Part shown: one piece after another, positions 18,805 through 29,889 of the stretch
Layout: each line of letters opens with the position of its first letter
Numbering within the stretch: the stretch's first letter is position 1
Assembly (NCBI RefSeq): GCF_900103805.1
Contig: NZ_FNIB01000007.1
Coordinates: 233,795-297,794 of the forward strand
From: Cryobacterium flavum
Lineage (GTDB): Bacteria; Actinomycetota; Actinomycetes; Actinomycetales; Microbacteriaceae
Reading direction: 5' to 3'
DNA: 64,000 bases
Notes under the pieces: generated by a model
Databases searched by the model: none
Told to the model about the DNA's origin: nothing
Seen by the model: the letters and a program-made list of their open reading frames with translations, nothing else
Program-made: the position numbers and the translations under genes

Positions 18805-19890
18805 GTGACCACTCTCGACGATCTTCCGCTCCGCACCAACCTGCAAGGCCTTACCCCGTACGGTGCTCCGCAACTGCACGTTCCGGTGGCCCTGAACGTC
18901 AACGAGAACACGCACCCAATTCCCGAAGCAGTGGCCCGCGACATTCTCGCCGGCCTGGCCGAGGCCATCCGCTCGGTGAATCGCTACCCCGACCGCGAGT
19001 TCACCGCCCTGCGTGAGGCACTCGCGCAGTATCTTGGCGAGGCACTCACCTCCGACAACATCTGGGCGGCCAACGGCTCCAACGAAGTGCTCCAGCAGGT
19101 ACTGCAGGCTTTCGGTGGACCTGGGCGCACCCTGCTCGGGTTTGCCCCCACCTATTCGATGTACTCGATCCTCGCGGCCGGAACCGACACCACCTGGATT
19201 GCCGGCACGCGCGATGCCGACTACGAGCTGTCGCCGGCCACCGCAGTGAGCCAGATCACTCGCACCAATCCGGACATCATCTTTCTCTGCTCACCGAACA
19301 ACCCCACCGGCACCCCGCTCTCGCTCGAGACCATCGCCGCCGCCTACGACGCGACCGATGGCATCGTCGTCGTCGACGAGGCCTACGCCGAGTTCGCGCC
19401 CGCCGGAACTCCGAGTGCGCTCACCTTGCTGCCAGGCCGGGAGCGACTGTTGGTCTCACGCACAATGAGCAAGGCCTTTGCCTTTGCCGGTGCGCGGGTC
19501 GGCTATCTGGCTGCCGATCCGGCGGTAACGGATGCCCTGCGCCTGGTTCGCCTGCCGTACCACCTCTCCACCTTCACCCAGGCCGCCGCAAACGCTGCCC
19601 TGGCGCACAGCGCGGAGATGCTCGCCATGGTCGACGATATTCGTGGACAGCGCGATCGGCTCGTGGTCGAGCTGGCCGGTCTGGGCTATGCCCCGCACCG
19701 AAGCTGGAGCAACTTCGTATTATTCGGGGGAGTGGCCGACCCGCAGCAGACGTTTGAGGCGCTGCTGGCGGAGGGAATTCTCATTCGTGATGTCGGTATC
19801 CCGAACCACTTGCGGGTGACGGCGGGTACCGAGAAGGAGACTTCGCTGTTCCTTGACGCTCTGGCCCGCCTCGGACGACCGATAAACTAG
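18805..19890 (+). CDS. hisC: Histidinol-phosphate aminotransferase
   Basis: A 361-residue PLP enzyme that converts imidazole acetol phosphate to histidinol phosphate. Visible motifs are [53 protein letters not shown] and the lysine loop [18 protein letters not shown]. An in-frame ATG nine bases upstream (18796) is possible, but the -10 hexamer overlaps it, so I prefer the GTG at 18805. hisB begins 4 nt after the stop with its own -10 hexamer. hisD, usually before hisC, is not present here; a LysM gene takes that place. Confidence 0.93.
   Translation: MTTLDDLPLRTNLQGLTPYGAPQLHVPVALNVNENTHPIPEAVARDILAGLAEAIRSVNRYPDREFTALREALAQYLGEALTSDNIWAANGSNEVLQQVLQAFGGPGRTLLGFAPTYSMYSILAAGTDTTWIAGTRDADYELSPATAVSQITRTNPDIIFLCSPNNPTGTPLSLETIAAAYDATDGIVVVDEAYAEFAPAGTPSALTLLPGRERLLVSRTMSKAFAFAGARVGYLAADPAVTDALRLVRLPYHLSTFTQAAANAALAHSAEMLAMVDDIRGQRDRLVVELAGLGYAPHRSWSNFVLFGGVADPQQTFEALLAEGILIRDVGIPNHLRVTAGTEKETSLFLDALARLGRPIN
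19883..19888 (+). promoter_or_regulatory. -10 hexamer TAAACT before hisB
   Basis: TAAACT followed by six bases (AGCGCT) and the hisB ATG at 19895. It overlaps the end of hisC, so hisB may be transcribed both from upstream and from this internal leaderless promoter. Confidence 0.5.
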
Positions 19891-19894
19891 CGCT

Positions 19895-20518
19895 ATGAGC
19901 TCACCTGTTGGCATTTCCGCGCCCCGCGTCGCACACCTGCAACGGGAGACGAGTGAATCCAGCATCGATCTCTCACTGAACCTCGATGGCACCGGCGTCA
20001 GCGATATCCACACCTCGGTGCCGTTTTACGACCACCTGCTGACAGCCTTCGCCAAGCACTCCCTGACCGACCTCACGGTGCGCGCCAGCGGTGACATCGA
20101 AATAGACGTGCACCACACCGTCGAAGACGTGGGAATCGTGCTCGGCCAGGCCATTCGCCAGGCGCTCGGCGACAAGTCGGGCATCTCCCGCTACGGTGAT
20201 GCCCTCGTGCCACTCGACGAGGCGCTCGCCCAGGCCGTCGTCGATATCTCGGGTCGCCCCTACCTCGTGCACGCCGGCGAGCCGGCCGGCTTCGAATTCC
20301 ACCTCATCGGCGGACACTTCACCGGCTCCATGGTGCGTCACGTCTTCGAAGCGATCACTTTTCACGCCGGGCTGACCGTGCACGTCACCGTGCTGGGCGG
20401 CCGCGACCCGCACCACATCGCCGAAGCCGAGTTCAAGGCCTTCGCCCGTGCGTTCCGTCTCGCCAAGGCCCTAGACCCGCTCGTGCAGGGCATCCCCTCC
20501 ACCAAGGGAGCCCTGTGA
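19895..20518 (+). CDS. hisB: Imidazoleglycerol-phosphate dehydratase
   Basis: A 207-residue manganese enzyme that dehydrates imidazole glycerol phosphate to imidazole acetol phosphate, the substrate of HisC encoded just before. The two metal-binding signatures are [12 protein letters not shown] and [16 protein letters not shown]. It is the monofunctional form, without the phosphatase domain of enteric HisB. It overlaps hisH by four bases (GTGA). Confidence 0.96.
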   Translation: MSSPVGISAPRVAHLQRETSESSIDLSLNLDGTGVSDIHTSVPFYDHLLTAFAKHSLTDLTVRASGDIEIDVHHTVEDVGIVLGQAIRQALGDKSGISRYGDALVPLDEALAQAVVDISGRPYLVHAGEPAGFEFHLIGGHFTGSMVRHVFEAITFHAGLTVHVTVLGGRDPHHIAEAEFKAFARAFRLAKALDPLVQGIPSTKGAL

Positions 20519-21144
20519 CTCGGGTCGTCGTCTTCGATTACGGCACCGGCAACGTGCACTCCGCGGTCAAGGCGCTCGAACTGGCCGGTGCTGACGTCAC
20601 CCTGACGAGCGACCGCACGGTCGCGCTCGAAGCCGACGGCCTCGTCGTGCCCGGTGTTGGCGCGTTCAGCGCCGTCATGCAGGCCTTCAAAGCGGTTCGC
20701 GGCGACGAGATCGTCGACCGTCGCCTGGCCGGCGATCGCCCGGTGCTCGGAATCTGCGTGGGAATGCAGGTCATGTTCGAGCACGGGGTCGAACGAGACG
20801 TCGACACCGAGGGCCTCGGCGAATGGCCCGGAACGGTCACCGAACTTCCCGCCGCGATCCTGCCGCACATGGGCTGGAACACCGTCACGAGCGCGCCGGG
20901 CTCCGAGCTGTTTCGCGGGATCGAAGACGAGCGATTCTACTTCGTGCACTCCTACGCCGCGCAGTCCTGGACGCTTGAGGTCATGCCCCCGTTCCCCGAA
21001 CCACGGCTCACCTGGGCCGAACACGGAGCGCCGTTCCTGGCCGCGATCGAGAACGGTCCGCTCACCGCAACCCAGTTCCACCCGGAGAAATCGGGCGAGG
21101 CGGGCATCCGCTTGTTGAAAAACTGGATCGGTACCCTGCGCTAA
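20515..21144 (+). CDS. hisH: Imidazole glycerol phosphate synthase, glutaminase subunit
   Basis: A 209-residue class I glutamine amidotransferase that supplies ammonia to HisF. The nucleophile is in [14 protein letters not shown] and the His-Glu pair in [11 protein letters not shown]. The GTG start overlaps the hisB stop, implying translational coupling. hisF does not follow directly: priA and sseB come next, and hisF is not in the window. Confidence 0.96.
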   Translation: MTRVVVFDYGTGNVHSAVKALELAGADVTLTSDRTVALEADGLVVPGVGAFSAVMQAFKAVRGDEIVDRRLAGDRPVLGICVGMQVMFEHGVERDVDTEGLGEWPGTVTELPAAILPHMGWNTVTSAPGSELFRGIEDERFYFVHSYAAQSWTLEVMPPFPEPRLTWAEHGAPFLAAIENGPLTATQFHPEKSGEAGIRLLKNWIGTLR

Positions 21145-21227
21145 TAGAACTGCGCGCCTAGACTGCACAATCCGCCCCACCACTATGAAATTGGCCGCAG
21201 CCTGCGACCGCACAACCGAGGACACCA

Positions 21228-21974
21228 ATGAGCGAGTTCAACAAGACACCGAGGCTCGTCCTCCTGCCCGCCGTCGATGTGGCCGGAGGCAAGGCCGTGC
21301 GCCTGACGCAGGGCGAGGCGGGTACGGAAACGAACTACGGTGACCCCGTAGATGCTGCGGCCGACTGGGCCAGACAGGGCGCCGAATGGATTCACCTCGT
21401 GGACCTCGATGCGGCATTCGGCCGCGGCACCAACACCGGCGTGATCAAGAAGGTCATTCGCCAGGTCAAGGGTGTCAACATCGAGCTGTCCGGTGGTATC
21501 CGCGATGATGCATCGCTGGAAGCAGCACTGACAACGGGCGTCAAACGCATCAACCTCGGAACCGCGGCCCTGGAAAACCCGGAGTGGGCGGCCAGCGTGA
21601 TCGCGCAATACGGCGAGGCCGTGGCCGTGGGACTCGACGTGCGCGGCACGACCCTCGCGGCCCGCGGCTGGACCAAGGACGGGGGCGACCTGTGGCAGGT
21701 GCTCGAACGGCTGGAGGAGGCCGGCTGTGCTCGATATGTCGTGACCGACGTCACGAAGGACGGCACCCTGCAAGGCCCGAACATCGACCTGCTCCGCCAG
21801 GTACTCGATCGCACCCGCAAGCCGGTCATCGCCTCCGGCGGTATCTCCAGCCTCGATGACATCGAAGCGCTGCGCAAGCTGGTGCCGCTCGGCCTGGAAG
21901 GTGCCATCGTTGGCAAAGCGCTCTATGCCGGCGCGTTCACTCTGGCCGAGGCCCTGGACGTCGCGGGGGACTAA
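21228..21974 (+). CDS. priA: Phosphoribosyl isomerase (HisA/PriA)
   Basis: A 248-residue TIM barrel that isomerises ProFAR to PRFAR in histidine synthesis; in Actinobacteria the same enzyme (PriA) often also does the TrpF step of tryptophan synthesis. Conserved segments are [44 protein letters not shown] and [19 protein letters not shown] precedes the ATG at 21228. An 83-nt gap from hisH contains TAGACT (21159-21164), so it may have its own promoter with a leader. Dual function is inferred from taxonomy only. Confidence 0.92.
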   Translation: MSEFNKTPRLVLLPAVDVAGGKAVRLTQGEAGTETNYGDPVDAAADWARQGAEWIHLVDLDAAFGRGTNTGVIKKVIRQVKGVNIELSGGIRDDASLEAALTTGVKRINLGTAALENPEWAASVIAQYGEAVAVGLDVRGTTLAARGWTKDGGDLWQVLERLEEAGCARYVVTDVTKDGTLQGPNIDLLRQVLDRTRKPVIASGGISSLDDIEALRKLVPLGLEGAIVGKALYAGAFTLAEALDVAGD

Positions 21975-22834
21975 TGGCAAAGGCGCGCAACCTCGGCTCA
22001 ACGGGCGATCCCTCCGGTCGACCGGGTTCACAGAGCCAGCCCGGTTCCCAAAGCTCGCCGGGCCAGCCCGGTGAGCCGAGCGAGCTGGCCGATTCGGCCG
22101 GTCAGCCCTGGGCCGGCCGAGGATTCGAGGCCAATCTGGACGCCGGCGATGACGGGTCAGCCCCCGCCGCGCTTGCCGAGGCGCTCACCCGCTTTCAGGC
22201 CCGGGAAGCGGGCGAAGAAAGCGTCATCGACGCCATCCGCGGTTCCCGCCTGCTGATTCCGCTGGTGACGAAGCTCGGCGAGGCCGCCCTGAACGCACGC
22301 GGGCAGACGATCGATAAAACCCAGGAGCTGTCGATCATCACCGTGGCCGGTCCCGACGGCCGCACCGTGTTACCCGCCTTCTCCTCCACGGCCGCCATGA
22401 CGGCCTGGAATCCCCTCGCCCGACCCGTTCCAGCGGATGCCGTGCGCGTCGCCCTGGCCGCCGCGCAGGAAAACACCGACCTCGTGGTGCTCGACCCCAC
22501 CTCGCCCGGCGAATTCGTCATCCGGCGACCGGCGCTCTGGGCGATCGCCCAATCCCTGCCCTGGACACCGAGTTATGCCAGCCATCATGTGGCCGACGCG
22601 TTCGCCGCATCCATCGCAACGGAGCTGTCGGTGCTGACCGTTCAGCTCTCAGCCGGCGACCCGTTGGGGCGGCTGGAGGGGCCCGAACTGGTGGTACAAC
22701 TGGAACTGGTCGACGGCCTCACCCAGCCCGACCTGGACACCATTCTGAGCCGGCTCGGCACTCGCTGGTCGGAGAGCGAGGTCATTACGACCGGTGTCGA
22801 TTCGCTGCGGGTGAAGCTCATCGCCTCGGCCTAG
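21974..22834 (+). CDS. SseB family protein
   Basis: A 286-residue protein with a poorly ordered N-terminus of about 55 residues rich in Ser, Gly, Pro and Gln (short repeats such as GSQSQPGSQSS), then an SseB N-terminal-type domain (about 65-190) recognisable by LLIPLVTKLGE and TVLPAFSSTAAMTAWNP. SseB-family proteins in Actinobacteria are found after hisA but have no established function there; the name comes from a type III secretion chaperone, which is not relevant here. The ATG shares its A with the priA stop (TAATG). Confidence 0.8.
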   Translation: MAKARNLGSTGDPSGRPGSQSQPGSQSSPGQPGEPSELADSAGQPWAGRGFEANLDAGDDGSAPAALAEALTRFQAREAGEESVIDAIRGSRLLIPLVTKLGEAALNARGQTIDKTQELSIITVAGPDGRTVLPAFSSTAAMTAWNPLARPVPADAVRVALAAAQENTDLVVLDPTSPGEFVIRRPALWAIAQSLPWTPSYASHHVADAFAASIATELSVLTVQLSAGDPLGRLEGPELVVQLELVDGLTQPDLDTILSRLGTRWSESEVITTGVDSLRVKLIASA

Positions 22835-22879
22835 ATTTTGCGCAGCACGAATGTCGGTGGGGTAGGCGACAATAACCCT

Positions 22880-25800
22880 ATGACCGACGTTCTCGATCGT
22901 TTCTCCTTGGCCTCCCGGGCCTGGTTCACCGAAGCGTTCGACGCGCCGACCGCGGCTCAACTCGGGGCGTGGAACGCTATTTCGCAGGGCTCGCACGCCC
23001 TCGTCGTGGCTCCGACCGGATCAGGGAAGACCCTGGCCGCGTTTCTGTGGGCCATCGACCGGCTCTATACCGAGTCAGCACCAGGAACAGAGCAAACCAA
23101 GCATGCACCCGCCACTCGTGTGCTTTATATTTCGCCGCTCAAAGCACTCGGCGTCGACGTGGAACGCAACCTCAGCGCGCCCCTGGTGGGCGTCAGCCGC
23201 GCCGCTGAGCGGCTCGGGCTCGAGCCGCCGCACGTCTCGGTCGGGGTGCGCTCCGGAGACACACCTGCCGCCGACCGCCGCAAACTGATCACCACGCCGC
23301 CCGACATTCTCATCACTACCCCGGAGTCGTTGTTTTTGATGCTCACGTCGGCGGCCCGCGAATCGCTGCGCGGTGTGCAGACGGTCATCATCGACGAGGT
23401 GCACGCGGTCGCGGCGAGCAAACGCGGCGCCCACCTGGCCGTGTCCCTCGAACGACTCGACGCACTGCTCAATCAGCCGGCCCAGCGAATCGGACTGTCG
23501 GCTACGGTACGCCCGCAGAGCGAAGTCGCACGGTTTCTGGGCGGCGCCGCCCCGGTGCAGATCGTGTCGCCGCCCGCGCTGAAAAGGTTCGATCTGCGTG
23601 TGGTCGTTCCGGTCGATGACATGAGCGACCTCGGGCCGGTGCCTCAACGCGAGGGGGTCACGTCGGCCGCGGCGCCGCAGACCGGATCGATCTGGCCCCA
23701 CGTCGAAGAGGCCATCGTCGACGAAGTGCTGGCACACTCCTCGAGCATCGTGTTTGCCAATTCGCGACGGCTCACCGAACGCCTGACGGCCCGGTTCAAC
23801 GAAATCTATGCCGAGAGGCTGGCGGCCTCCGCTCTGGTTCCCGTGGTGCACGGAGGTGTTGTGGGGAGTCCTCCGGCCGTTCGCCCGCCAGCCGAACTGA
23901 TGGGCGCGAGCGGCCAAACCGATGGCGCCGAGCCGCTGCTCGCCCGCGCACATCACGGTTCGGTCAGCAAAGAACAACGCGCGCTCATTGAAGACGACCT
24001 GAAATCGGGCCGGCTGCGCTGTGTCGTTGCCACGTCGAGCCTGGAACTCGGCATCGATATGGGCGCCGTCGACCTGGTCGTGCAGGTCGAGTCACCGCCG
24101 TCGGTGTCGAGCGGGCTGCAGAGGCTCGGCCGCGCCGGGCACCAGGTCGGTGAGATCAGTCGCGGGGTGATCTACCCCAAGCACCGGGCAGACCTGATCC
24201 ACGCGGCGGTCGCGGCCGAGCGAATGGTGGCCGGCGCGATCGAATCGCTGCGGGTTCCCACCAACCCGCTCGACATTCTGGCCCAGCAGACCGTCGCGGC
24301 CTGCGCGCTCGAACCGATCGACGTGGAGACCTGGTTCGACATGGTTCGGCGCAGCGCACCGTTCGCGACGCTGCCCCGCTCCGCCTACGAGGCCACCCTC
24401 GACCTGCTCGCCGGCCGCTACCCCTCTGACCAGTTCGCCGAGTTGCGCCCGCGCATCGTCTGGGATCGCGACGCCGGCACCCTGACCGGCCGTCCCGGCG
24501 CGCAGCGGTTGGCCGTCACCAGCGGCGGCACCATCCCTGACCGCGGTCTGTTCGGCGTCTTCATGGTCGGCGGCGAGCAGATCACCGGCAAACGGGTCGG
24601 CGAACTCGACGAAGAGATGGTCTACGAATCGAGGGTGGGCGATGTCTTCGCGCTCGGCACCACGAGCTGGCGCATCCAGGAGATCACCCACGACCGGGTA
24701 CTCGTCGTGCCCGCGTTTGGGCAGCCGGGGCGGTTGCCGTTCTGGAAGGGTGACGGCCTCGGCCGCCCGGCCGAACTCGGTCAGGCCATCGGTGCTTTCG
24801 TGCGCGAAGTCGGGAGCCTGCCGGCCGATGCGGCGCGGGAGCGCTGTGCCGTGGGCGGCCTCGATCAGCGCGCCATCAGTAACCTGCTTGCCTTCCTGGG
24901 CGAGCAAAGCGGTGCAACGGGCCAGCTGCCTACTGACCGCACGCTCGTGGTCGAACGGTTCCGCGATGAACTCGGGGACTGGCGCGTGGTGCTGCACTCG
25001 CCATACGGCACGCCGGTGCACGCACCGTGGGCACTCGCCGTCGGGGCCCGCGTGCGCGAGCGCTACGGAATCGATGGCTCCTGCGTCGCTAGCGACGACG
25101 GCATCGTCGTGCGCATCCCCGACACCGAAACCGAACCGCCCGGCAGTGACCTGTTCGTGTTCGATCCCGACGAGCTCGAACAGCTGGTCACCGACGAGGT
25201 CGGCGGCTCCGCGCTGTTCGCCTCCCGGTTTCGCGAGTGCGCCGCTCGGGCCCTGCTCCTGCCCCGGTACAAGCCCGGTGTCCGCTCGCCCCTCTGGCAG
25301 CAGCGGCAAAAAGCCGCGCAGCTGCTCGACGTGGCCCGCACCTTTCCAACTTTTCCGATCATTCTCGAGACCCTGCGCGAATGCCTGCAGGACGTCTACG
25401 ACCTGCCGGCCCTCGGGGCGCTGGCCCGGCAGATCGCCTCCCGCGAACTGCGCCTGGTCGAAACCACAACTGAGACCGCCAGCCCGTTCGCCAGCACCCT
25501 GCTGTTCGGCTACGTGGCCGCGTTCATGTATGAGGGCGACACTCCGCTGGCCGAGCGGCGCGCCACGGCCCTCGCAATCGACTCGAGCCTGCTCGCCGAA
25601 CTGCTCGGGCGGGTGGAACTGCGTGAACTTCTCGACCCCACCGTCATCGACCAGACCGACCGGGAGCTGCAACGGCTCGCCCCCGACTATTTAGTGAATG
25701 GCGTGGAAGGCGTCGCCGACCTGCTGCGCACGCTCGGCCCGCTGAGCACCGTCGAAGTGGCCGAGCGGATGCTCACGCCCGAGTCGCAGCCCGCCGCCGA

Positions 25801-27505
25801 CTCGCTCGTCGCCGACGACGCCCTGCACGCCCTCGTCGACTCCCGCCGCGCGATCCGGGTGAGCATCGGCGGCCAGGACCGCTGGGCGGCCGTCGAAGAC
25901 GCCAGCCGGTTGCGCGACGCACTCGGGGTTCCGCTCCCAATCGGTGTACCGGCAGCGTTTACCGAATCCGTCAAGGACCCGCTCGGCGACCTGATGAGCC
26001 GCTTTGCTCGCTCGCATGGACCGTTCACCACGCGGGCTGTCGCCGAGCGGTTCGGGCTGGGCGAGGCCGTCGTGCAGATTGCCCTCGGCCGCCTCGCTGA
26101 TGCCCGACGCATCGTGGCCGGCGAATTCCGACCGAACGGCACCGGCCCGGAATGGTGCGACTCCGAGGTGCTGCGCCGCCTCCGCCGCCGTTCCCTCGCC
26201 GCGCTTCGGCACGAGGTGGAACCCGTCGATCAGAAGGCTATCGGCCGGTTTTTGCCGGCCTGGCAACACGTGGGCGGTAAGCTGCGCGGAATCGACGGCG
26301 TCGCATCCGTTGTGGAACAGCTCGAGGGAGCGCGCATACCGGCGTCCGCCTGGGAGACGCTGATTCTGCCAGCCCGAGTGAGCGACTACCAGCCGGGCAT
26401 GCTCGACGAACTCACCAACGCGGGCGAAGTACTCTGGGCGGGCGCGGGAACCCTCGCCGGCAATGACGGCTGGGTCAGCCTGCACCTCGCCGAAACCGCC
26501 CAGCTCACGCTGCCACTGCCCATCGATGTGGACATGACGCCCCTGCAGCAGGAGATCCTCGCGACCCTCGGCAGCGGCGGGGCCTACTTCTTTCGCCAGC
26601 TCGCCGATGCCGTGGGCAGCCAGGACGACAAGGAATTGGTGCAGGCGCTGTGGGACCTGGTCTGGGCCGGGCTGATCAACAACGACACCTTCGCCCCGGT
26701 TCGCTCGCTCCTGGCCGGCGGGCATACCGCGCACCGGCAGAGCCGCGCCGTGCCCCGGGCGCGCCTGCATCGCGGGCGGTCGATGCCGCGGCCCAGTCTG
26801 CCGAGTCGCAGCGGACCACCAATGGTGTCGGGGCGGTGGTCGATCCTGCCGGTGGCCGATGACTCGCCGACCCGTCGTGCGCACGCGCTGGGGGAGACCC
26901 TGCTGGAACGCTACGGCGTCGTGACCCGCGGCGCGGTGATGGCCGAGGGTGTCGCCGGGGGGTTCTCGCTCGTCTACCGCACGCTCACCGGATTCGAAGA
27001 AATGGCCCGCTGCCGTCGCGGCTACTTCATCGAAGGGCTCGGCGCAGCCCAGTTCGCCACCGGCGGCACCATCGACCGGCTGCGCACCTTCGCTGCGGGG
27101 GCATCCGACCCGTCCGCTGCCCGACGCACCTCGCCAGCCGTCGCGGTGACCCTGGCCGCAGCGGACCCGGCGAACGCCTACGGCGCCGCGCTGCCGTGGC
27201 CGCCGCTGCCCGGCGACACCACCCACCGCCCGGGTCGCAAGGCGGGGGCACTGGTCGTGATCGTCGACGGCGGCCTCGTGCTTTATGTCGAGCGCGGTGG
27301 CAAGACTGTGGTTGTCTACGAGACGGATGCTGCCGTGCTCGCCGCAGCGACCGCCAGTCTGGCTGCCCTCGTCACTGCCGGGCGCATCCAGAAGATCGCC
27401 GTGGAAACGGCCAACGGCGTGTTCGTGATCGGCACCGAACTCGGCGCGGCCCTGCGCGCCGCCGGATTCACCGAAACGCCGAAGGGGCTGAGGCTGCGTG
27501 CCTGA
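22880..27505 (+). CDS. lhr: ATP-dependent helicase Lhr
   Basis: A 1541-residue superfamily 2 helicase that moves 3'-5' on single-stranded DNA and unwinds DNA:RNA hybrids in mycobacteria. Helicase motifs are APTGSGKTLAAFLWAIDRL (I), TTPESLFLML, IIDEVHAVAASKRGAHL (II, DEVH), IGLSATVRPQ (III), TSSLELGIDMGAVD and QRLGRAGHQVG (VI). The long C-terminal Lhr part (from about 850) follows. The open frame extends to 22838, but ATG 22880 gives the usual start MTDVLDRFS. It overlaps nei by 8 nt, as in the mycobacterial lhr-nei pair, implying a joint repair role. Confidence 0.95.
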   Translation: MTDVLDRFSLASRAWFTEAFDAPTAAQLGAWNAISQGSHALVVAPTGSGKTLAAFLWAIDRLYTESAPGTEQTKHAPATRVLYISPLKALGVDVERNLSAPLVGVSRAAERLGLEPPHVSVGVRSGDTPAADRRKLITTPPDILITTPESLFLMLTSAARESLRGVQTVIIDEVHAVAASKRGAHLAVSLERLDALLNQPAQRIGLSATVRPQSEVARFLGGAAPVQIVSPPALKRFDLRVVVPVDDMSDLGPVPQREGVTSAAAPQTGSIWPHVEEAIVDEVLAHSSSIVFANSRRLTERLTARFNEIYAERLAASALVPVVHGGVVGSPPAVRPPAELMGASGQTDGAEPLLARAHHGSVSKEQRALIEDDLKSGRLRCVVATSSLELGIDMGAVDLVVQVESPPSVSSGLQRLGRAGHQVGEISRGVIYPKHRADLIHAAVAAERMVAGAIESLRVPTNPLDILAQQTVAACALEPIDVETWFDMVRRSAPFATLPRSAYEATLDLLAGRYPSDQFAELRPRIVWDRDAGTLTGRPGAQRLAVTSGGTIPDRGLFGVFMVGGEQITGKRVGELDEEMVYESRVGDVFALGTTSWRIQEITHDRVLVVPAFGQPGRLPFWKGDGLGRPAELGQAIGAFVREVGSLPADAARERCAVGGLDQRAISNLLAFLGEQSGATGQLPTDRTLVVERFRDELGDWRVVLHSPYGTPVHAPWALAVGARVRERYGIDGSCVASDDGIVVRIPDTETEPPGSDLFVFDPDELEQLVTDEVGGSALFASRFRECAARALLLPRYKPGVRSPLWQQRQKAAQLLDVARTFPTFPIILETLRECLQDVYDLPALGALARQIASRELRLVETTTETASPFASTLLFGYVAAFMYEGDTPLAERRATALAIDSSLLAELLGRVELRELLDPTVIDQTDRELQRLAPDYLVNGVEGVADLLRTLGPLSTVEVAERMLTPESQPAADSLVADDALHALVDSRRAIRVSIGGQDRWAAVEDASRLRDALGVPLPIGVPAAFTESVKDPLGDLMSRFARSHGPFTTRAVAERFGLGEAVVQIALGRLADARRIVAGEFRPNGTGPEWCDSEVLRRLRRRSLAALRHEVEPVDQKAIGRFLPAWQHVGGKLRGIDGVASVVEQLEGARIPASAWETLILPARVSDYQPGMLDELTNAGEVLWAGAGTLAGNDGWVSLHLAETAQLTLPLPIDVDMTPLQQEILATLGSGGAYFFRQLADAVGSQDDKELVQALWDLVWAGLINNDTFAPVRSLLAGGHTAHRQSRAVPRARLHRGRSMPRPSLPSRSGPPMVSGRWSILPVADDSPTRRAHALGETLLERYGVVTRGAVMAEGVAGGFSLVYRTLTGFEEMARCRRGYFIEGLGAAQFATGGTIDRLRTFAAGASDPSAARRTSPAVAVTLAAADPANAYGAALPWPPLPGDTTHRPGRKAGALVVIVDGGLVLYVERGGKTVVVYETDAAVLAAATASLAALVTAGRIQKIAVETANGVFVIGTELGAALRAAGFTETPKGLRLRA

Positions 27506-28286
27506 GGGCGATACCGTCTACCGCACGGCTCGTTCCCTCGACCAGGCCCTGCGCGGAAACATCCTGACCGGCTGCGACATTCGGGTGCCGGCCTTCGCCA
27601 CCGTCGACCTGACCGGGCAGACCGTGCACGAGGTCGTGAGTTACGGCAAACACCTGCTGCATCGGGTCGGCGAGACGAGTATCCACTCGCATCTCAAAAT
27701 GGAGGGTGCCTGGCACCTCTATCGGCCGGGCACGCGCTGGCACCGGCCGGCGTTCCAGGCGCGTATCGTGCTGCAGACCCTCGAGTGGGTCGCCGTCGGT
27801 TTCGAGCTGGGCATTCTGGAACTCGTGCCGACCCGCGCCGAGTCGGAGGTGGTCGGCTATCTCGGGCCCGACCTGCTGGGCCCCGATTGGAGCGCGGTCG
27901 ACGGTGCCGAGGCCACCAATCGACTCGCTGCCAGGCCCGACCAACCGGTTATTCTCGCGCTCGCCGACCAGCGCAATCTCGCCGGACTCGGCAATGTCTA
28001 CGTCAACGAGCTCTGTTTTCTGCGTGGACTGCTGCCGACCCGGCCCATGGCTGAGGTCAGCGATATCGCCGGGCTCGTCGCGCTGGCCCGCCGCCTGCTT
28101 CTGGCCAACAAGGACCGCGACGAACGCACGACCACCGGCAACCTGCGCCGCGGAGCGCAAGTGTGGGTGTACGGGAGAGGCGGCCAGCCGTGCCGGCGCT
28201 GCGGTACCCGCATCAGTCGCGGCACCCTGGGCCGGAGTGATGTCGAGCAGCGCAACACATTCTGGTGCTCCCGCTGCCAGATCTAG
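27498..28286 (+). CDS. nei: Fpg/Nei family DNA glycosylase (endonuclease VIII type)
   Basis: A 262-residue glycosylase/AP lyase that removes oxidised bases. The catalytic N-terminus is (M)PEGDTVYRTARSLDQAL, where Pro2 and Glu3 form the active site. The helix-two-turn-helix region contains ADQRNLAGLGNVYVNELCF. A C-terminal zinc finger with four cysteines (CRRC...CSRC) ends the protein. The PEGD start is the Nei pattern rather than Fpg (PELPE). Start is GTG at 27498, inside lhr; the same pairing (Rv3296-Rv3297) is known in M. tuberculosis. Confidence 0.94.
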   Translation: MPEGDTVYRTARSLDQALRGNILTGCDIRVPAFATVDLTGQTVHEVVSYGKHLLHRVGETSIHSHLKMEGAWHLYRPGTRWHRPAFQARIVLQTLEWVAVGFELGILELVPTRAESEVVGYLGPDLLGPDWSAVDGAEATNRLAARPDQPVILALADQRNLAGLGNVYVNELCFLRGLLPTRPMAEVSDIAGLVALARRLLLANKDRDERTTTGNLRRGAQVWVYGRGGQPCRRCGTRISRGTLGRSDVEQRNTFWCSRCQI

Positions 28287-28316
28287 CTCGGGTCCGCTCC
28301 GGTGCTCACAACACAA

Positions 28317-28354
28317 AGCGGATGCCGTCGGTCGGGGCGACCGCGGCATCCGCT
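28317..28354 (-). terminator. Hairpin built from an inverted pair of AGCGGATGC
   Basis: AGCGGATGCCG (28317-28327) is exactly complementary to 28344-28354; an inner stem CGGTCG/CGACCG continues it, giving about 17 pairs with one bulge. On the minus strand it is followed by TTTGTGTT, so it best fits as terminator of the DUF1844 gene; it may also stop nei readthrough. Confidence 0.75.
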
Positions 28355-28368
28355 CGAAAAAAAATGGG

Positions 28369-28734
28369 CTAGTTGACCGGTCCGGTGTACTTCTCGCCGG
28401 GGCCCTCGCCGATGGCGTCGGGAATGGCGGATGCCTCGCGGAACGCGAGTTGCAGGGAACGCAGTCCGTCACGCAGGCTGCGGGCATGCATATCGGCGAT
28501 GTCGGGAGCCGCTGCCGTGACCAGCCCGGCGAGGGCCGTGATGAGTTTGCGGGCTTCGTCGAGGTCGATCTGGGCGTCGGGGTCTTCGGCCAGTCCGCAC
28601 TTCACGGCGGCCGCGCTCATCAGGTGCACCGCGGCCGTGGTGATGATCTCCACAGCGGCCACATCGGCGATATCGCGTGTGGCTTGTGCTGCATCCTGCT
28701 CAAAACTCGTATCGTGCTCAAAACTTTGGCTCAC
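28369..28734 (-). CDS. DUF1844 family protein
   Basis: A 121-residue acidic helical protein with the DUF1844 core (ATRDIADVAAVEIITTAAVH and DLDEARKLITALAGLV). Function is unknown; it is widely found just upstream of and divergent from infC in Actinobacteria, as here. The start used is ATG at 28734. It is transcribed away from infC, with both promoters in the short region 28735-28790. Confidence 0.82.
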   Translation of the reverse strand: MSQSFEHDTSFEQDAAQATRDIADVAAVEIITTAAVHLMSAAAVKCGLAEDPDAQIDLDEARKLITALAGLVTAAAPDIADMHARSLRDGLRSLQLAFREASAIPDAIGEGPGEKYTGPVN

Positions 28735-29023
28735 TGCATTCCTCTGCTAGGCTAATCTTTGGTTCCGGGACAATAGTCTCGGTACGAAAGTGGAGAATCT
28801 CCCACCCGCGCATACCGCTTCGTCAAGGTTACCGGGTAGATTGCACTCCGCCGTCGCGTTATCACCTCCTCCGGGAAGGTGGCAGGGCGAGGGTAGACAG
28901 GGTGTCGTGTGGAACACGTCAACGAAAAAGTTGGTGTGGAAAACGCGTGATTTTCCTCTCTTCGTCCCCGGTCAGCATCCGCTGGCTGGTTGTGATCACG
29001 AAGTTAACCAAGAGGAGAGACGC
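28735..29023 (+). other. infC promoter region and long mRNA leader
   Basis: The 289 nt before infC hold a -10-like TAGTCT (28773-28778) and then about 240 nt of leader with several short stems. A GTG-initiated frame from 28790 is open into infC but its product is not conserved. Leaders of infC-rpmI-rplT operons in other phyla bind L20 or IF3; I do not recognise a named RNA class here. Confidence 0.45.
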
Positions 29024-29642
<619 letters not shown>

Positions 29643-29650
<8 letters not shown>

Positions 29651-29837
29651 GATGAAGACCCACTCCGGAACCAAGAAGCGTTTCAAGGTCACCGGCAGCG
29701 GAAAGATCATGAAGCAGCAGGCCGGACTTCGACACAACCTCGAGGTCAAGAGCACGCAGCGCAAGTCCCGTTTGAACCAGGACCAGGTGCTGGCCAAGTC
29801 AGACCAGAAGGTCATCAAGAAGCTTCTCGGTCTGTAA
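29643..29837 (+). CDS. rpmI: 50S ribosomal protein L35
   Basis: A 64-residue basic protein beginning [20 protein letters not shown], the L35 signature. The ATG at 29643 lies inside the end of infC and is preceded by CAGGAGGA. It belongs to the universal infC-rpmI-rplT operon. Confidence 0.97.
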
Positions 29838-29889
29838 ATTCCAACACCGGAAACCAGGCCTCGTAAATACGAATAAGGATTTGTAGAAA

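Noticed and set aside
28790..29023. N-terminal extension of infC from the GTG at 28790
   Set aside because: The added 78 residues are not IF-3-like, and the only correctly spaced ribosome site serves ATC 29024.
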